Part shown: positions 1 to 13,200 of the stretch, piece after piece
Numbering within the stretch: position 1 is the stretch's first letter
Layout: each line of letters starts with the position of its first letter
Assembly: GCA_013398175.1 (NCBI GenBank)
Contig: VZRZ01002645.1
Span: forward strand, 748,567-812,566
Reading direction: 5' to 3'
DNA length: 64,000 bases
Origin: Climacteris rufus
Lineage: Eukaryota > Chordata > Aves > Passeriformes > Climacteridae
Program-made: the position numbers and the translations under genes
The notes under the pieces: generated by a model
Told to the model about the DNA's origin: nothing
Database searches by the model: none
Seen by the model: the letters and a program-made list of their open reading frames with translations, nothing else

Positions 1-1316
1 TTCATTTGGCTGAAACATGGCAAAAGGGAATTTAAACTTCCATGAGCTACCTGTGAAAGTGCTTATTCCCAGGCACATAGAACACAAGCCTGTCAGTTTT
101 CTTTGATTTGTAGTCAAAAAGGACAGTGAAAGAACTGAATTATATATTTTGCCACATTAGCAGCAGTTAACTTGTCCAGACCACAGAACTATCCAGCTGC
201 TCTGAATTGGGTGGGAGGGGAGTAATTCCTGTAAAAGATCTCCAGAGGTTCATATTTATAAATTCCATCTAATAGATACTTTATATCAACAAGAATATGT
301 CAAGATCAACAAATGACAAATTAGTACTGGAATATAATGTGTTAAATCTTGCATAGCCATCACTGACTAATGAGGACTGACCTTTACAGCAATATATACA
401 GTCAGTTTATTAAAGCTGGGACAGAGCAATCTCTAGGCCTTTGGTCAATCTAGGTTGCTTGGGGCTGAGGAATTTCCATTTAAAATATCTCTTCAGGTGA
501 TAAAGACTGATTCAATAGAGATCGGCTAATAAAGAAAGTGCTGGAAGCTACTATTAAATTCTAGCTTCTGTCAGCTTAACAGCAAAAACTTTTAATGAGG
601 AAACCATTAAAGCTGACCTAATGAATCAGAAATGCTTTTCCTTGCTGGCTAATTATAGAGTGCCTAGAATATCTTTGAACATATGTAATTTAGAAAATAC
701 AGACCTATTGAGTCCCCCTGCTCTCAAAGGAAACCTGTTGCACAGCAGAAAACTCAAAAATGCTCTTCTGGAAGGACGAAGGGTTTGACCTGGACTCACT
801 GAGGAAATCTCTGGAATCAGATGGGCTGGGTGTAGAGGGCATGGAAATGGATTAAATTAGTGGTTGATATGTGAAAGTATTGCTTTGTATAGAACACTAT
901 GGTTGTGGCGGAACACAGTAGGACACTTGACAGATAAGAATGATTGCTGTATCCATCTGGTCTGTAAAAGAGGTTTATGATAATGTCCTAGTCAGTAGAG
1001 TAGAAAATATATCAAGATATTCTATTTACAATTATAGTGTGGTGTGAAATATCAAATTATGTCACTGGAGATTATGTTTGCTGTTGGCTAAAAGTTTTTC
1101 TTCTATTAGCAATATATTCTAGTAGCAACGTCATCTTTTTTTGTGACCTAGGAAAAGTTCATCAGTATTAGAGTAGCATTCAAAAATCCAAGCCTAGATG
1201 AGATTTGGCACTTAAGAACCCAGCTCAGAAGCAGTTTCCACTAGTGTTGTCACTTTTCAGCTTCCTTTCCACAAAATCTTGATATATAAATAGGCAGGGT
1301 AGATAAAAGGACTTAA
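1..1316. other. Unique non-coding AT-rich sequence
   Basis: No gene, RNA or repeat is recognised here. All six frames are densely stopped. A part around 490-690 is rich in TAAT/ATTA homeodomain-type cores and includes a short inverted arrangement (TTAATG, then CATTAA a few bases later). It could be a regulatory element, but nothing in a single sequence proves this. Confidence 0.6.
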
Positions 1317-1425
1317 TTTTTATTTGGCAGACATGAAGCACAGAGAAATTAAATCATTTATTAAAAGTGGCAATGGAAATTTACACTGAGTTAGAAACAG
1401 AACTCAGATTTTATAATTCTTAATT
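1317..1425 (-). repeat. Possible MIR/CORE-SINE relic
   Basis: Read on the minus strand this resembles the core of a MIR-type SINE. On the plus strand the order is: a mutated copy of the 'acagatgaggaaactgaggcacagagag' part (about 1328-1350), then an 'aaattaaatcatt' block in place of the 'gttaagtgactt' block, then a 'ttagaaacagaactcagat' block in place of 'agtggcagagctgggat' (about 1390-1410). The match is patchy, as expected for a repeat older than the bird radiation. The boundaries are approximate and a chance resemblance remains possible. Confidence 0.45.
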
Positions 1426-4128
1426 TGGAAATTGAACTACAGTCCCAGCCTGCATGAGGTGGGTGATTTATGATTTCTGTAATACATTTCCATTTTCATA
1501 TGGAACTTTCTGCATTACTAGGTCCAGTCTGGGTTTTTCCCTCCAATTCCTAGTTTACTGAGCTCTAACATGCATTAAACGTATTTCCAGGATATTTGAG
1601 GTCTCAGAGAACCCTGATAGACAAATGTAAAATATTGTTCATGGTAAAAATCACAATCCAGTTTATAGAAGTTGGCAGTTTAAGACAAAACCCAGATGTG
1701 CAACATACTGTAAATAAAGGCCCCTGTGTCTGTGACTCTCACAACTTAACTCCTTCCCTCTGTGATTAAGAAAAAAACCTTAAGTGAAAAAGTGGAAGGT
1801 GCAAAAGCTGTAGATTCAAACCAAGTGAGACGAGGTGGAAAGGGCACTGCAGTTTTAAACTGAAACAAAATACATCAACTGTTTGGAACAAAAGCCTCCT
1901 GTTTCCAATGCATTGCCTTATTCAGATTTGAAGTATTTATTTAAGAAAATGAAATATAAAGTAACTTCTTGCTTGGTTTCTGGTAGAATGAGCAATGCTG
2001 CCATATGTTCCAGTAAGCTCCTGAGGAGGTGGTTGTGCTGGGGTTTAGGCTTAAGGTTGGTGAGTTTTTAGAGTAACCGCCTGCTGTAGGAGTGGTATTA
2101 CACTGTTCTCGGATTGACTGTTGACTGTACCAGCTTTCCTGGGGGCCAGCTGATCTCCAGGCAGTGAGTATTTGTGCATCTTTGCAGGGCTGGCATTTGT
2201 AAACCAGATGCTCCTTCATACACCCAGATTGCAAACACTTGGACTTGTTGCTGTTGATGCTAAACTGCAGCTAAGAGAGCTGATGAACTTCATTAAGACC
2301 AGACCTTTTCTAAAGATACAATTTTATGCCAGCAGCACTGCAGCTTCTCTCCCGCTTCAACAGATGCTTAGGTCCTGGGAACTCCAGCTGACGTTATTTG
2401 TTGATATCTGTGGATGCCAGACCTAAGGGACAGGCTGCTCTTCTGTGCTGGGTGCACATGAAATATGGCCCAAGCTGCCAGGAGGGGTAAGAAGTGGAGC
2501 GGACTGTCTGTCTTGCATCCTGTTTGGGAGACTTGAGAGGCCAGGCTCTATGCCAGCCTTCTGGAGACCCCTTGGTCAGCACAGTCTAAGGGAGAGTGAT
2601 GGAGGGTGGCGAGGTTACATCTTTATATTAAAGTAGGAGCCAGTGTCAAGTGGCTAATGTGGCAGTCTTGTGTCTTTTACTCAAGAGACTTGCCATTACA
2701 GTGCTAAAGATCCAGCTGTCCTTAATTTCTTAATATTTTCTTCATGCTTACGATTGCCATGTATCCCATACAAATACATTTCCTTTATCCACTTAAGAAT
2801 TTGAATGATTCAGACTTGGGACACTCTTCTTTTGTTCTGTGCATTTTGAACATTGAGGATTAGGTGTGCCCTGAACTTGTTGGGAACTTTCTTTCCTAGT
2901 TGCATAATACCCTCTTATTAGTTCTAAATGTCACAAGGATTCACAATAGCTTCCCAGATTTTTCCATGTTGGGTTACACTCTGAGGTTAATCTGCAGTGC
3001 ACTGTCTTAGAAGCAACTTCTCTCTAGTCTTTCTGTGTGTTAGAATTTCAAGGGAATACATAATAGCATGTAGAACTATTAAGAAGATTTATGGTTCTGT
3101 GTATTTAACATCACAGAATTTTGCACTGGGCCTTCTGGTACTGTTTATTTACTTAGAGCTGGTTTTAGGCTATAGGCATTAATAATTTTATGACTGAGTG
3201 TTCCTAACAGATGGCTTTATGGGCTGTAACAGCCACCAAAGAGCAGTGCCAGGGAGCAAAAATGAAACCATATATAATACAAACAGTTGTGTGCAGGCTT
3301 GTTGTAGGTCACAGAAATACCTCATTTATTCAGTATCCTTCTGTAAAGGAGGGTTAGAAACACCAGCTAAGAATAGAGCCAAGGGGACTCCCTCTGGATA
3401 ATATTAGTGGTATATTATTGTGACTTGGAGAAGTGCATAATTGGTACCAAAGAGGCCCTCTTTCCTCTCCCTCCTCCCTTTTCGAGTGTCTCACTAGACA
3501 GGCCTGTACATTCATGGCTGGTCATAAGCTGGTGTGTGTGTTTGAGGACAGTGTACGGTCTGTTACCCCCGAAAAGAGCCGATTGTTGACTTTTGGGGGC
3601 CATGAAAAGAGGAATGGAGGATGTGCCCTGCAGAGTAGTCTGAGGTATTTTTTGTGCAAGTCAGCGGGGAGAGCAGTACCAGCCTGTTCCTCTGTGCCCT
3701 GTGAGTCTGCAGGCACTGCACTGTGGTATCTGGCAGGTAGTTATTTCTTGTATCTGTTCTTTGTTAATACTCCTCTGGACCCAGGGAAAGAATCTAAGCC
3801 TGTAGGCCAGTGAAGGCTGTGTGAGACATGGATTCACCAAGCCCTTTTTGATAATTATTTTAAAAGAAAGCTTATGCGTGTTGACATGAAAGAAGTTTAT
3901 GTATATCAGCATGAAAGGAGCACATTATAGGCTTGTAATCTAGAAGCCTTTTTGGGCATATGCCCAACTTTTCTGGTGGAACTCAAAGGTCTTGTGACTC
4001 ATTGGAAGCCTCTGATACTCCACATCAGGGATTTATCATCAATCCCACAGAAGTAGTGCCAAGGCTTACCTTATCTTGACAAGACTGCATTACATTCAGC
4101 TGCATCTCAATAACTTACAGAAATTATG
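1426..4128. other. Unique non-coding sequence
   Basis: No recognised gene. The longest open frame is 126 codons at 3433-3813 (plus strand). It overlaps several opposite-strand frames in a locally GC-richer stretch and its translation shows no domain I recognise. I treat all of these as chance frames. Confidence 0.6.
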
Positions 4129-4266
4129 GATAACTTTCACATAAATGGAGACGTAACAACTTGTAGTATGATTTGGGGATTGCAGACTATAGCAGACTAT
4201 AGATAACTTTCACATAAATGGAGACGTAACAACTTGTAGTATGATTTGGGGATTGCAGACTATAGC
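4129..4266. repeat. Tandem duplication, 73-bp period
   Basis: The 65 bases at 4129-4193 recur without a mismatch at 4202-4266, separated by 8 bases that themselves repeat the end of the unit (AGACTATA). The period is 73 bp and there are nearly two copies. Complete identity over 65 bp implies a recent local duplication or slippage event, or possibly an assembly artefact. It is not in a gene and has no transposon-like ends. Confidence 0.95.
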
Positions 4267-7200
4267 CCACCCTTCTAATTACTACAGAGACCACAGGAGG
4301 AAGAAAAAAGAAACCACTGGGTCTCATAGATAACTTTACTGGCTTTGTAATCTTGGTAGGAATTTATTATCTGTTTGTTCTTCTCACAATACCACAGGCA
4401 ATACCACAGAGAGAAAGAGAAGGAACGCAAAGAAAGAAAGTGCTGTGTGATTCCTTAAGGTTTTACTTTGCTGAGCTGGTCTGTAAGCAATACAATGAGG
4501 ATGAATTGTAGTAAAGACACAGCAGCATCTTGATGGCTTGTAGCATGATGAAGAAAAACAAAAGGCCTATTCTGCCAATACTTTAGTGCAAAGGAATTCT
4601 TCTATGAAAACTGGTGGTAAACTTTGCAGTTTTCCAATTGTACAGCCTTTGAAAAAAAAAATCATTGTTCTTTTTTAATCATTTGGGAACACCTTGGGCC
4701 AAAGGAGTGTCAATTCACTGAGTAGTTCTCATGGACCAGAGCACCTGTGTAAATTTACTGTAAGTGAGTAAATTCACTGTAACCTCCTCTTCTTTCATAT
4801 GTGTGGCATGATGAGAGGGATAGAGAAGTCCGATGGTGTAGTTCAAAATGTTATATGTTTGAGATAACCTGACTTGTGTTTATGCTATATGAACAAATAT
4901 TTGACGAATAAAGGGAAGAATTTTTTCTTTCTTTTCTTTTTTTTTAACTGAAGTAAAATAAATTTGATTAAGTTTAAATTAAATTTGAGATTAAGCCTTA
5001 GTAGTGCATGTCAGTATATATAGGAATGTACAAGTAAGAAAACCCTTAAAAATCTGCCATCAATGCAGGGGCTAAATTTAGCTTTTCATATTTCACTGTA
5101 AGCCATACTGTCACCAGGGTCTGGTAGTTCTTCCTTTATCTGATGTCTTGACCTCTTCTGAACCATTGTACCTTTTCTCTGCAGTACCATGGTTTAAAAA
5201 TATCAGTCGTTATGAATTAGGTTCAAAAATATTCCTGGATAGCTGGTCTTCAGTGCTCTCTCTGAAATGTTAAGTGATGATTACATCAGAAGACTAGAGG
5301 CTGATTTCTATGCAGATGTCAGCAGGAGCCCAGTCACAGCCTTATGGTAGGATTTGAAAGGCTGGTACACCTTACATCATATGCTTTTATGCTTGCTCAG
5401 GACCAGAAGAATTGTTAGCAGTTTTGTTTTGTCTATGTAAGTCACACTGTGCCCAGATGTGGTCCTAGAGAAACAAATTCTCAAAATACTTGTTTGGAGA
5501 TCCTGAGTACAGCAAGTGTAAGAAGACCCTGCTGATGATGGGTAGGTACACACAAATTTGCAACGTGTAGAGTCATTCTGTGGTGTGAAAACCTGCATGT
5601 GGGAGTTATTGGTCCCTTAGACTGGCAAGGGAAGCCCATTAGTGGCAATGCTGTGGAGCAGTTTCTCCTAAAAGCCATCCTCTGAGTGTTCCGGTAACTG
5701 TGACATGATCTTTGTGCCAAGAGTGATCCTGCACAGCCTGTTACCAGATGATTCACTGCGAGAAGCAGACAATTCTCTGTCCTTGCCTTAATATCAAATG
5801 AGCTGATGGGAGGACAACAGACTCAAGTTTGTCTTTTTACCTGGTGCCCCCCAGTACTGAAGGGTGTCTTAAAGACGGCCAGCTATTATTTGACAGGTTT
5901 CAGCTTGTACTGAAAGCAACCCATTGAAGTAGAAAGCTCTGGGTTTTCAGTTTTAAATTTTCAGTGCTCTTCAGGGAAAACGCTTAGCATTTATGAATTA
6001 GCTAATTGTTAATTTGTAGAAGCTAATTTATAGTTGAATGCTACTTGCTTTTGAATGCTCTCTGTTTTTTCTCTTGATAGCAAGTGGTAAGAAAGTTGCT
6101 GAAGGAAGAATATTAGCAATCTTGTTGTGTCAGCTCTTGTAGATGTTTTTATAAAATAGCGCTGTGATCATTTGGGATAAAAGCTAATAGGACTGCTTTC
6201 TCTGGGGGTAATTTCCACATTACCTATTAGTTTCTGCAGATTCTGATGGACTCTGTCTGGATGTATACGTTGTTACTCTTCTTCCCTCCTGCCCTGTCTC
6301 TAATCCACATCTAGCAAGGGCCTTTTCTTGCAGTTGTTTGTGGTAGGTAACTTGCTGCGTGCTGTGGGTGTTGGATTATTGGATTATAAGGTTCTGTTTG
6401 CCTCCTCCCTACACTGGATACCCAAAATCCCCTTTTATCTTTTTTCAACCTGCTGCTGTGTGGTCCTTTTGAATAACTTTATGTATGAATTATAAAGAGC
6501 GAGGGAGGGAGAGGGGATGCTTACAAGAAGAAAACGTTTTGCTGACATTTGCAGGATAACTGTAAACATGAATAGTACTGCTATGTGAACACCTTTCTAG
6601 TACAAACAGCTCAACTTGCTTTATGACAGTTAGCATGAATATAAAATATTCATACCCTGTTCAAGTATGCAATGATGAGCTCAAAGAACATCACTCTTTC
6701 ATGAGCTTGTCAGTGTAATATTCATAGTCTGTACAGTTGGTATCTTTAGACAGTATTTTTAATGTGCACATTATATACTCAGAAATATGTCTTATTTACA
6801 TTTAATTTTTGTGAGACTAGAATCTGAAATGGTGCTGATCTTTACGCTGTGTGCTATATAGGAGAATTAAGAAGTCCAGCCCTTTCCTTTGGGATACTCA
6901 TATCTTGATTCAGATTAAGCGTTTTTTAAGTTGCTTTTTGCTAAGGTGTTTTTGAGTGACATTAACACAAACTCATAATGGAGCAGCAAAGTTGTGATGT
7001 TATAGGTGTTACTAGTATCGTTTATTGCTCTTGTTTCCATATTCACAAAATTACATGGGAGTTTTCATGTGCATAGCAGTCCAGAACCTGAGCTAGAGTA
7101 AGGCTGTGTAGTCCAGTGAGTAGGTATTTCCATAAAAATTTCTATTTGGCCACTTGGGGCAAGTTAACCAATGTTTATTCAGTTTAACTGTGGAAATGAG

Positions 7201-10200
7201 GTGTGGGAAATCACCCTGTTACTACAAACGTGTGTTCCCCAACTATCTCATAAATATTTGAACCTGTTGTATAATTTCAACAAAAAACCACAGGGTAATA
7301 GGAAGCTGCAAAATACTGAACTCTTACAAAAATCGAGTGTGATTTTCGACTTCCAAAATCATTAATTTGTCCTGCACCAACTAAGAGATGGTAAATAATT
7401 TGCTCAGTCCAGTTCCTAATTGCTGGTTTCCAGCTGATCACCTGGGAGGCACACAGTGCTCAGACTCCTGGTCAGGGAGTGTGTGTGTTTATCTTGGGGC
7501 AGAATGCAGCTCAAACCATCTCTTGCCCAAGGGGGAATTGAAACCAAAATAAGCTTCTGGTGGTAAAATGGAAGTCATGGGGGGTTCATACTGCTACTTT
7601 AATTAAATTAATTTTAAAACCCCCAAATTTATTGATCAGTCATGCAGAACAAATAAATTGAAAATAAAGCATAATTCATTCCAATGTGCATGGAACTGTT
7701 ATTGTCATCCTTTTTTGCCTTTTTGGCATCCTGATTTTATCTTGCAGTGACTTCTTACATTGTGGTCAGGAATGAGTTTAACCCTCAGCAGCCTGATCCA
7801 GGTTAAATCAAGCACAGACCACACACTGATTTCTAAAATGCCGGGATTCTGTCACCAGTCTTTCAGGATGTTTTCACAAGGCTTCACTCAATGGGTCTCT
7901 GATTTTTGACTCAGGCTTGTGCACACATAATTAATGCACGTTACTGCACGTTATTTTTCACTACTGTCATATGGAAAAGAATTTCAAAGGGGAGGATTTT
8001 AAGTTAGTTGCTCTGCCTAAATAGATGTAATTACAAAGAGCGGCTTCTCTTTCAGGGATGATCAGTGCCCTCATGTTCTGGTGGTGTAAGAGCTATAAAA
8101 ACATAACACTTCCTAGGGGGTGAAATATTGATTTTTTGCTGAGCTGAGATTCCTTCAAGATGGGAGTCAAATTTCATTCATTATTTTTTTTCTCCCAATA
8201 CTTACTATCTTCATGCCCAGTCGAATTTGCATAATAAGCAGACAAAAATCAATGTTTTTCAAGATGTATTTTGATGCATATTCATTCTTTAATTATCTTT
8301 CCTCAATGTTAAATCCTCTTTGCACTTTGGGTCCAACAATAAAAAAAAGTTATTACTGCTCTTTGACATATGAACTGGAATAGTATGTTACCACGATAAA
8401 GAAATTGTAATGTGCAACTCTGCAATTTAAACTACTTTCTTGCAGTACCTCAGATCAAACTTCTGTGTAAGGCAAGTTTATTGAAAAATAATAACTAGTA
8501 CAAAAGAAAAATTGAGTCATTTGTTTTGGCTGCTAGATGAAAACACTACATGATAAACTGAATGCCAAAGCAACCTTATGGCCTCAGGAAACCCCTGATG
8601 CGTCAAATGGTCTGAAATCAGGTTAGTGTGACATCACAACTGGATTCCTTATACCAGAAAAGTGTAAGGTCTGGTCTTCTAGGCATCTGCATAATCAGAA
8701 AGGAAGCTCTCTGCATTTATGGAACAAGGATTAGTAACTTCTAACTCACAGAGGACACTAAGTGTAGGTAAAGGAGGCACCTGTGCAAACGGGAATGTTA
8801 GAGAGAAAAGATTTAGAGATGATTCTGGAATTAAATGTGTATTTGACATCATTATTTTTGGGGAGGATGACAGTACTGACCATGGACTCAAAGGCAAGCG
8901 TTCAAGAAAGTGGACATGGTATGTGCATTGAAAGCAGTTGCAGGGCTTCATACACTTGAGTCTGAGGACTCAAGTAATCTTCACTCAGTCTTTGGAAAAG
9001 ATAGCTGTATAAATTGGAAATTTTGACAGCAAAGATTTCTGTTGAAGACATCTAACAGTGAGAAGATAAATATGAAATCTGATACATATACTGAAGAAAT
9101 GGTGATAGATTATGCCATACTAAAAGCTGAGGGCAAAAATATTTTAATACCTGAAGGTAAATAGGAAATGACATGAAACCTATCATTGGTTTATCAAATT
9201 TTTGCCAGACTAATATAGTGGTATTTCTTGGCTAAACAGACAGTTTCTAGATAAAGACAGTGCATTGTTGTTTACTGTTACATTCAGTACCATGCCATGT
9301 GGGGACATGCTGGAGAAAACGAGTTTAAGAATAAAAACAGGGTCAAAGAAGATAACTCAGTCTGGAGGAGCTGTGGGGAAGGGCCCCTAGGTTGTCCAAA
9401 AGAGAAGCATTTTTCTGAAGGAGCACTGTGTAGCCTGCCAACAGGAATCTGGGTTAGTAGATCTGTGCTACCTGTTATAGCATCAGGACCCAGCACCTGG
9501 AAGGAAGAAGAACATTTTTAGAATGGAAAGTGGTCTGTAACAATCAAAATAGTGTGGTTCTGTATCCATCTGCTGAACAGAGTAGCAAGGGGAAGAAAGC
9601 CTTTTATCTTTTTATGATGGAGGAGAATGAGATTATTTCCATGTTTATAAATTATTTCCCCATGGTGAGTTGCACTCTCCCACTTGCAGCCAGGAAGAGG
9701 CTGAGGGTATGTTCCGGAGCTCTTGCTCATTAATGTAAGAAGCTTCATAAGGCGTTTCTTTTGGATTGTGGGAGAACAGGTCCTGGAAGAACCTGAGGTC
9801 TGCACAAACCCTGGGTGAATATATTTGATGGTTGTTATCTCTTTTTGTCAAGTAGCAGTACTGTAAAATGTTTTGCTTCTGCATAACTTTCGTCAGGATA
9901 GTTTCTTGAGTCTAGACTGGCCCTTAGTGCAAAGAGAAATGGAAAAATCTTTCAAACAAACAACAAGAATGAGGTTTTTTCTTGAGCTGAGTGCCCATCT
10001 TGGGCCTGGGCAGGCAGTTCTACATTTCTTTTTCTATAATGTCATGCAATATTTTTACAATAATAAAACACCAACAGTTTAAATATAATTTCTCATTGCA
10101 TGAAGCTACATTTCCAAATAGTAATATTTTTGTTTTGTTTTTTTAACCCTTTCTTATTAAAATAAGGCAATAAATGTTAAATGGTGTGAAGTTTAGCTTA

Positions 10201-13200
10201 ATACTTTTACACTTCTACACAGTTTTATATACTGTAGTAAATGATATTTTGTAAACTTATTCACTTGTTGATACTTCTATTGACTGGCTTTATGAGAATT
10301 TCCTTTTTTTTTCTTTTAAGAACTGTCAGTTCCAGCGAAATTCAATTAATCTTTTTCTTTGTGACCCAGAAGGAAATTCAGCAAAAGCTTATCAAGCCAC
10401 CTCAGACAAAATATATGTTGTAGTTGATAGCAACTGAATCACCATTCTTTACTCACCTGGATGACATCTGTGTAGACAATTAATTAAGTAGACTTGAAAG
10501 GTGGTAGCACCTTCAGTATTAGCTTCATGTCACCAAAAACAAAACTTGCATGTCACTAAAGCGAAGCTGAGGAGTTGTTACACAGTACAGATCTCTGTCC
10601 AGGCCTGGTAGGATATATGACAGGTGTGACATATTGTGTGTATGAGCCTGTTTACCACTGATTAAAATATGAGAGTATATATGTTATTGATGTTATACTT
10701 GATCTGATTTACTCTATTTAATTTACTTCAAAGGGAGGAAATTTTATTTTTCCTTGTAGTCTATGATCTATCACTACAAATGAGTTCCTTGACATACACT
10801 AGAATTTGTGGCATCCTCTCAATCAGATGGGAACATTAGAATTATGATAAATCTGTGAGGCATTACTATAATTTTGATTTCTGGCTTGTTTTACCTGTGA
10901 AAGCGGGTAGCAGAGTAGAAAAATGAACAAGCAAACCTAAATGAGATAAAAATCTGATTACAAGTGATTTCCTTTATTTTATTTTCATGTACTAATTTCC
11001 CCATTCCTCCTGGTTCTTTTGTCCTTGTGTGTCCGTGTGATGACACCGGTGCCCCTGCAGTGCTGCCCTTCCATTGCTGGCTATTGCCACTGTGCTGCTT
11101 TCCCCACTGAAGGAGGTCATTCCTACTTGCCACACAAGGGCTGACTTAGGAACAGGGAAAACAGCTTTTGTTGTTTGCTGCCAGATTTGCTTTTATGGTT
11201 CCAAGCTTTTCTGCATCGAGTTATTAATCAGAAATGCCAGCATTTTGAGGGCTTCTTGTAATCCATTTTGCAGTGGTTTTATGCCTTGTGTCAAACCTGC
11301 TTAGTTTTTCTCTTCCTTGTGAGTGTTTATTGCATTCCTCTCTGGTTTTGAGGCCTTGGGGAATCACAGAAGTGGGGTGTGTAGCATGACACTTGCCAGG
11401 GATGTTTTGGTCTGTGTGGCTGTCAATGGAGGGGTTACTGCCGTTTGCTGTAAGACAGTGGTGCAGCTTCCATCTGGGAGCATGCCATGCCATGGGAGGG
11501 CAAAAGTCTTCTCCTAGTGCTGTGCACTATCAAATCTCCTCACAGAGATTCAGCAGGAGAGCAGGTGGACTCAAGCAGCTGCAAGAGGTAGTAGCTCCAC
11601 AGCAGCTCACTGGATGTATTTGTTTTTTTTCCTCCTGGCTCTCACATGCCTCCTTACTTTGTGCTTTGTCACTAAACCCAGTTCTGGAATCACAAGCTTT
11701 TGTCCAAAGAGATAAACTCATGAAAACTAGCCTTGAAGAGAAAGTGGCACAGAAAGTAACTTATCCTCTTTTTCCTTCAGTTAGTGATAAGGATAAAAAA
11801 AAAAAATCTTTTTGCATCAGAAATACCGGTTGTGCTGTTAGCAAGCTAGTGAGAGGACAAAATCCCAAGATTCAAGAGAGTCAATGCTGAATTAATGAGA
11901 GTGAATATTGACTAAAAAGTTTGGAGCTTCATCATCAATCTCAGAAGTGGGGAAAGCAGGAACTCTTCTTTCCTCAGCCAGCCCTTCACTAGAGGAAGCC
12001 CCCCCCCCGCCCATGACTAATTAGCTCAATGTCTTTGTGAGGCCACGTTTAATGCTGTGCCACCATCTCTTGTGGCACCTTGGGCAAGATGTGTAAGAAT
12101 AGTGGGAATTCATAGCCTAGTATGACCCAAGGGTGTATGCTCCTCTATCTACCATGTTACAGGAGTAGTGTCCTGATCCCACATGCCTCAGTCTTGGTAA
12201 GCTGAGGCTCTCATTGCATATCCAGTGGATCTTTTGGGGAACATCAAACTTCATGTTCAGACGAAATCTGAGTATGCTTCAAGTTTTTTGTATAAAAACC
12301 TTTAACATGCTTTCTACCAATCATAAAGGGTGTATAGCCACAATTTATGTAGCCTCTTAATATCATCTTTAGAAAGAACTTTTTCTCCACTAAATCTTAA
12401 GTGTTCCATGCTAATCAAATTATTAAGTAGCTTTAGTCATCCTTGAAATACACTTTGGCTCTTAGCAATGAATTCACCTTTCTTTGGGGGAAGATTTGTG
12501 CATCACAGGTGTGGAAGGAACCCATGATTTAATTTGATTGCTCAGAAATAACTTTTTAATTGGAGACCACTTCTGCAAGGAGCTGAGACTCAGCCCTGTA
12601 CCTCAGCTCAGCCCAAGAAGAAGGGAGCAAAGAAACTGTGCAGGAGCACTGCCTACTCTCCCGAGAGCCCTGGTGAGAGGTTATTCTGCACTGCATCCCC
12701 ATCTCAGTGATGCACAATAAAGCTGTCCAGCTGATGGGGAAAGTCTTGATGGGGCTGCAGTGAAGTCTGAGAAGTAGAGGTGCAAGGTTCCTGTGTTTTT
12801 AATTTCTGTGCTCTGAGACTCTCACAGTGAAATGCTTTGTATTCAGAGGTAAAGAGCACATTTCCTATGATCAGAACACATAAAGCTTTCTCTGTGTTGT
12901 GCTATTAAAACAACTTTTAATGCTTTTGCTAAGAAGTAGATCTCCCTTGTATGTACAAAATTCAGATCACTTGGGGAGATATATCAGCATTAAATCCCAC
13001 AGAGATGGACAGACAGGTCTTTCTGAAGTGCTCTCTCAAAGTGAAATAAATAAGGACAATACAGCATTGAAAACCTCCTACGGTTTCAGAAAATAGATAC
13101 CCATATTCTATTTGGTAAAATACTACAGATAAGCATTACAAAGTATAGCAAAGCCAACCTAATTATATTACCTTCCAATTCTAGTCTGATCTATTTCACT

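Noticed and set aside
11393..11890. 165-codon plus-strand open frame
   Set aside because: Longest in the window, but it has no recognised domain, ends in low-complexity lysine-rich sequence from an A-tract, and overlaps a 63-codon minus-strand frame. A frame of this length is expected about once by chance in this much DNA.
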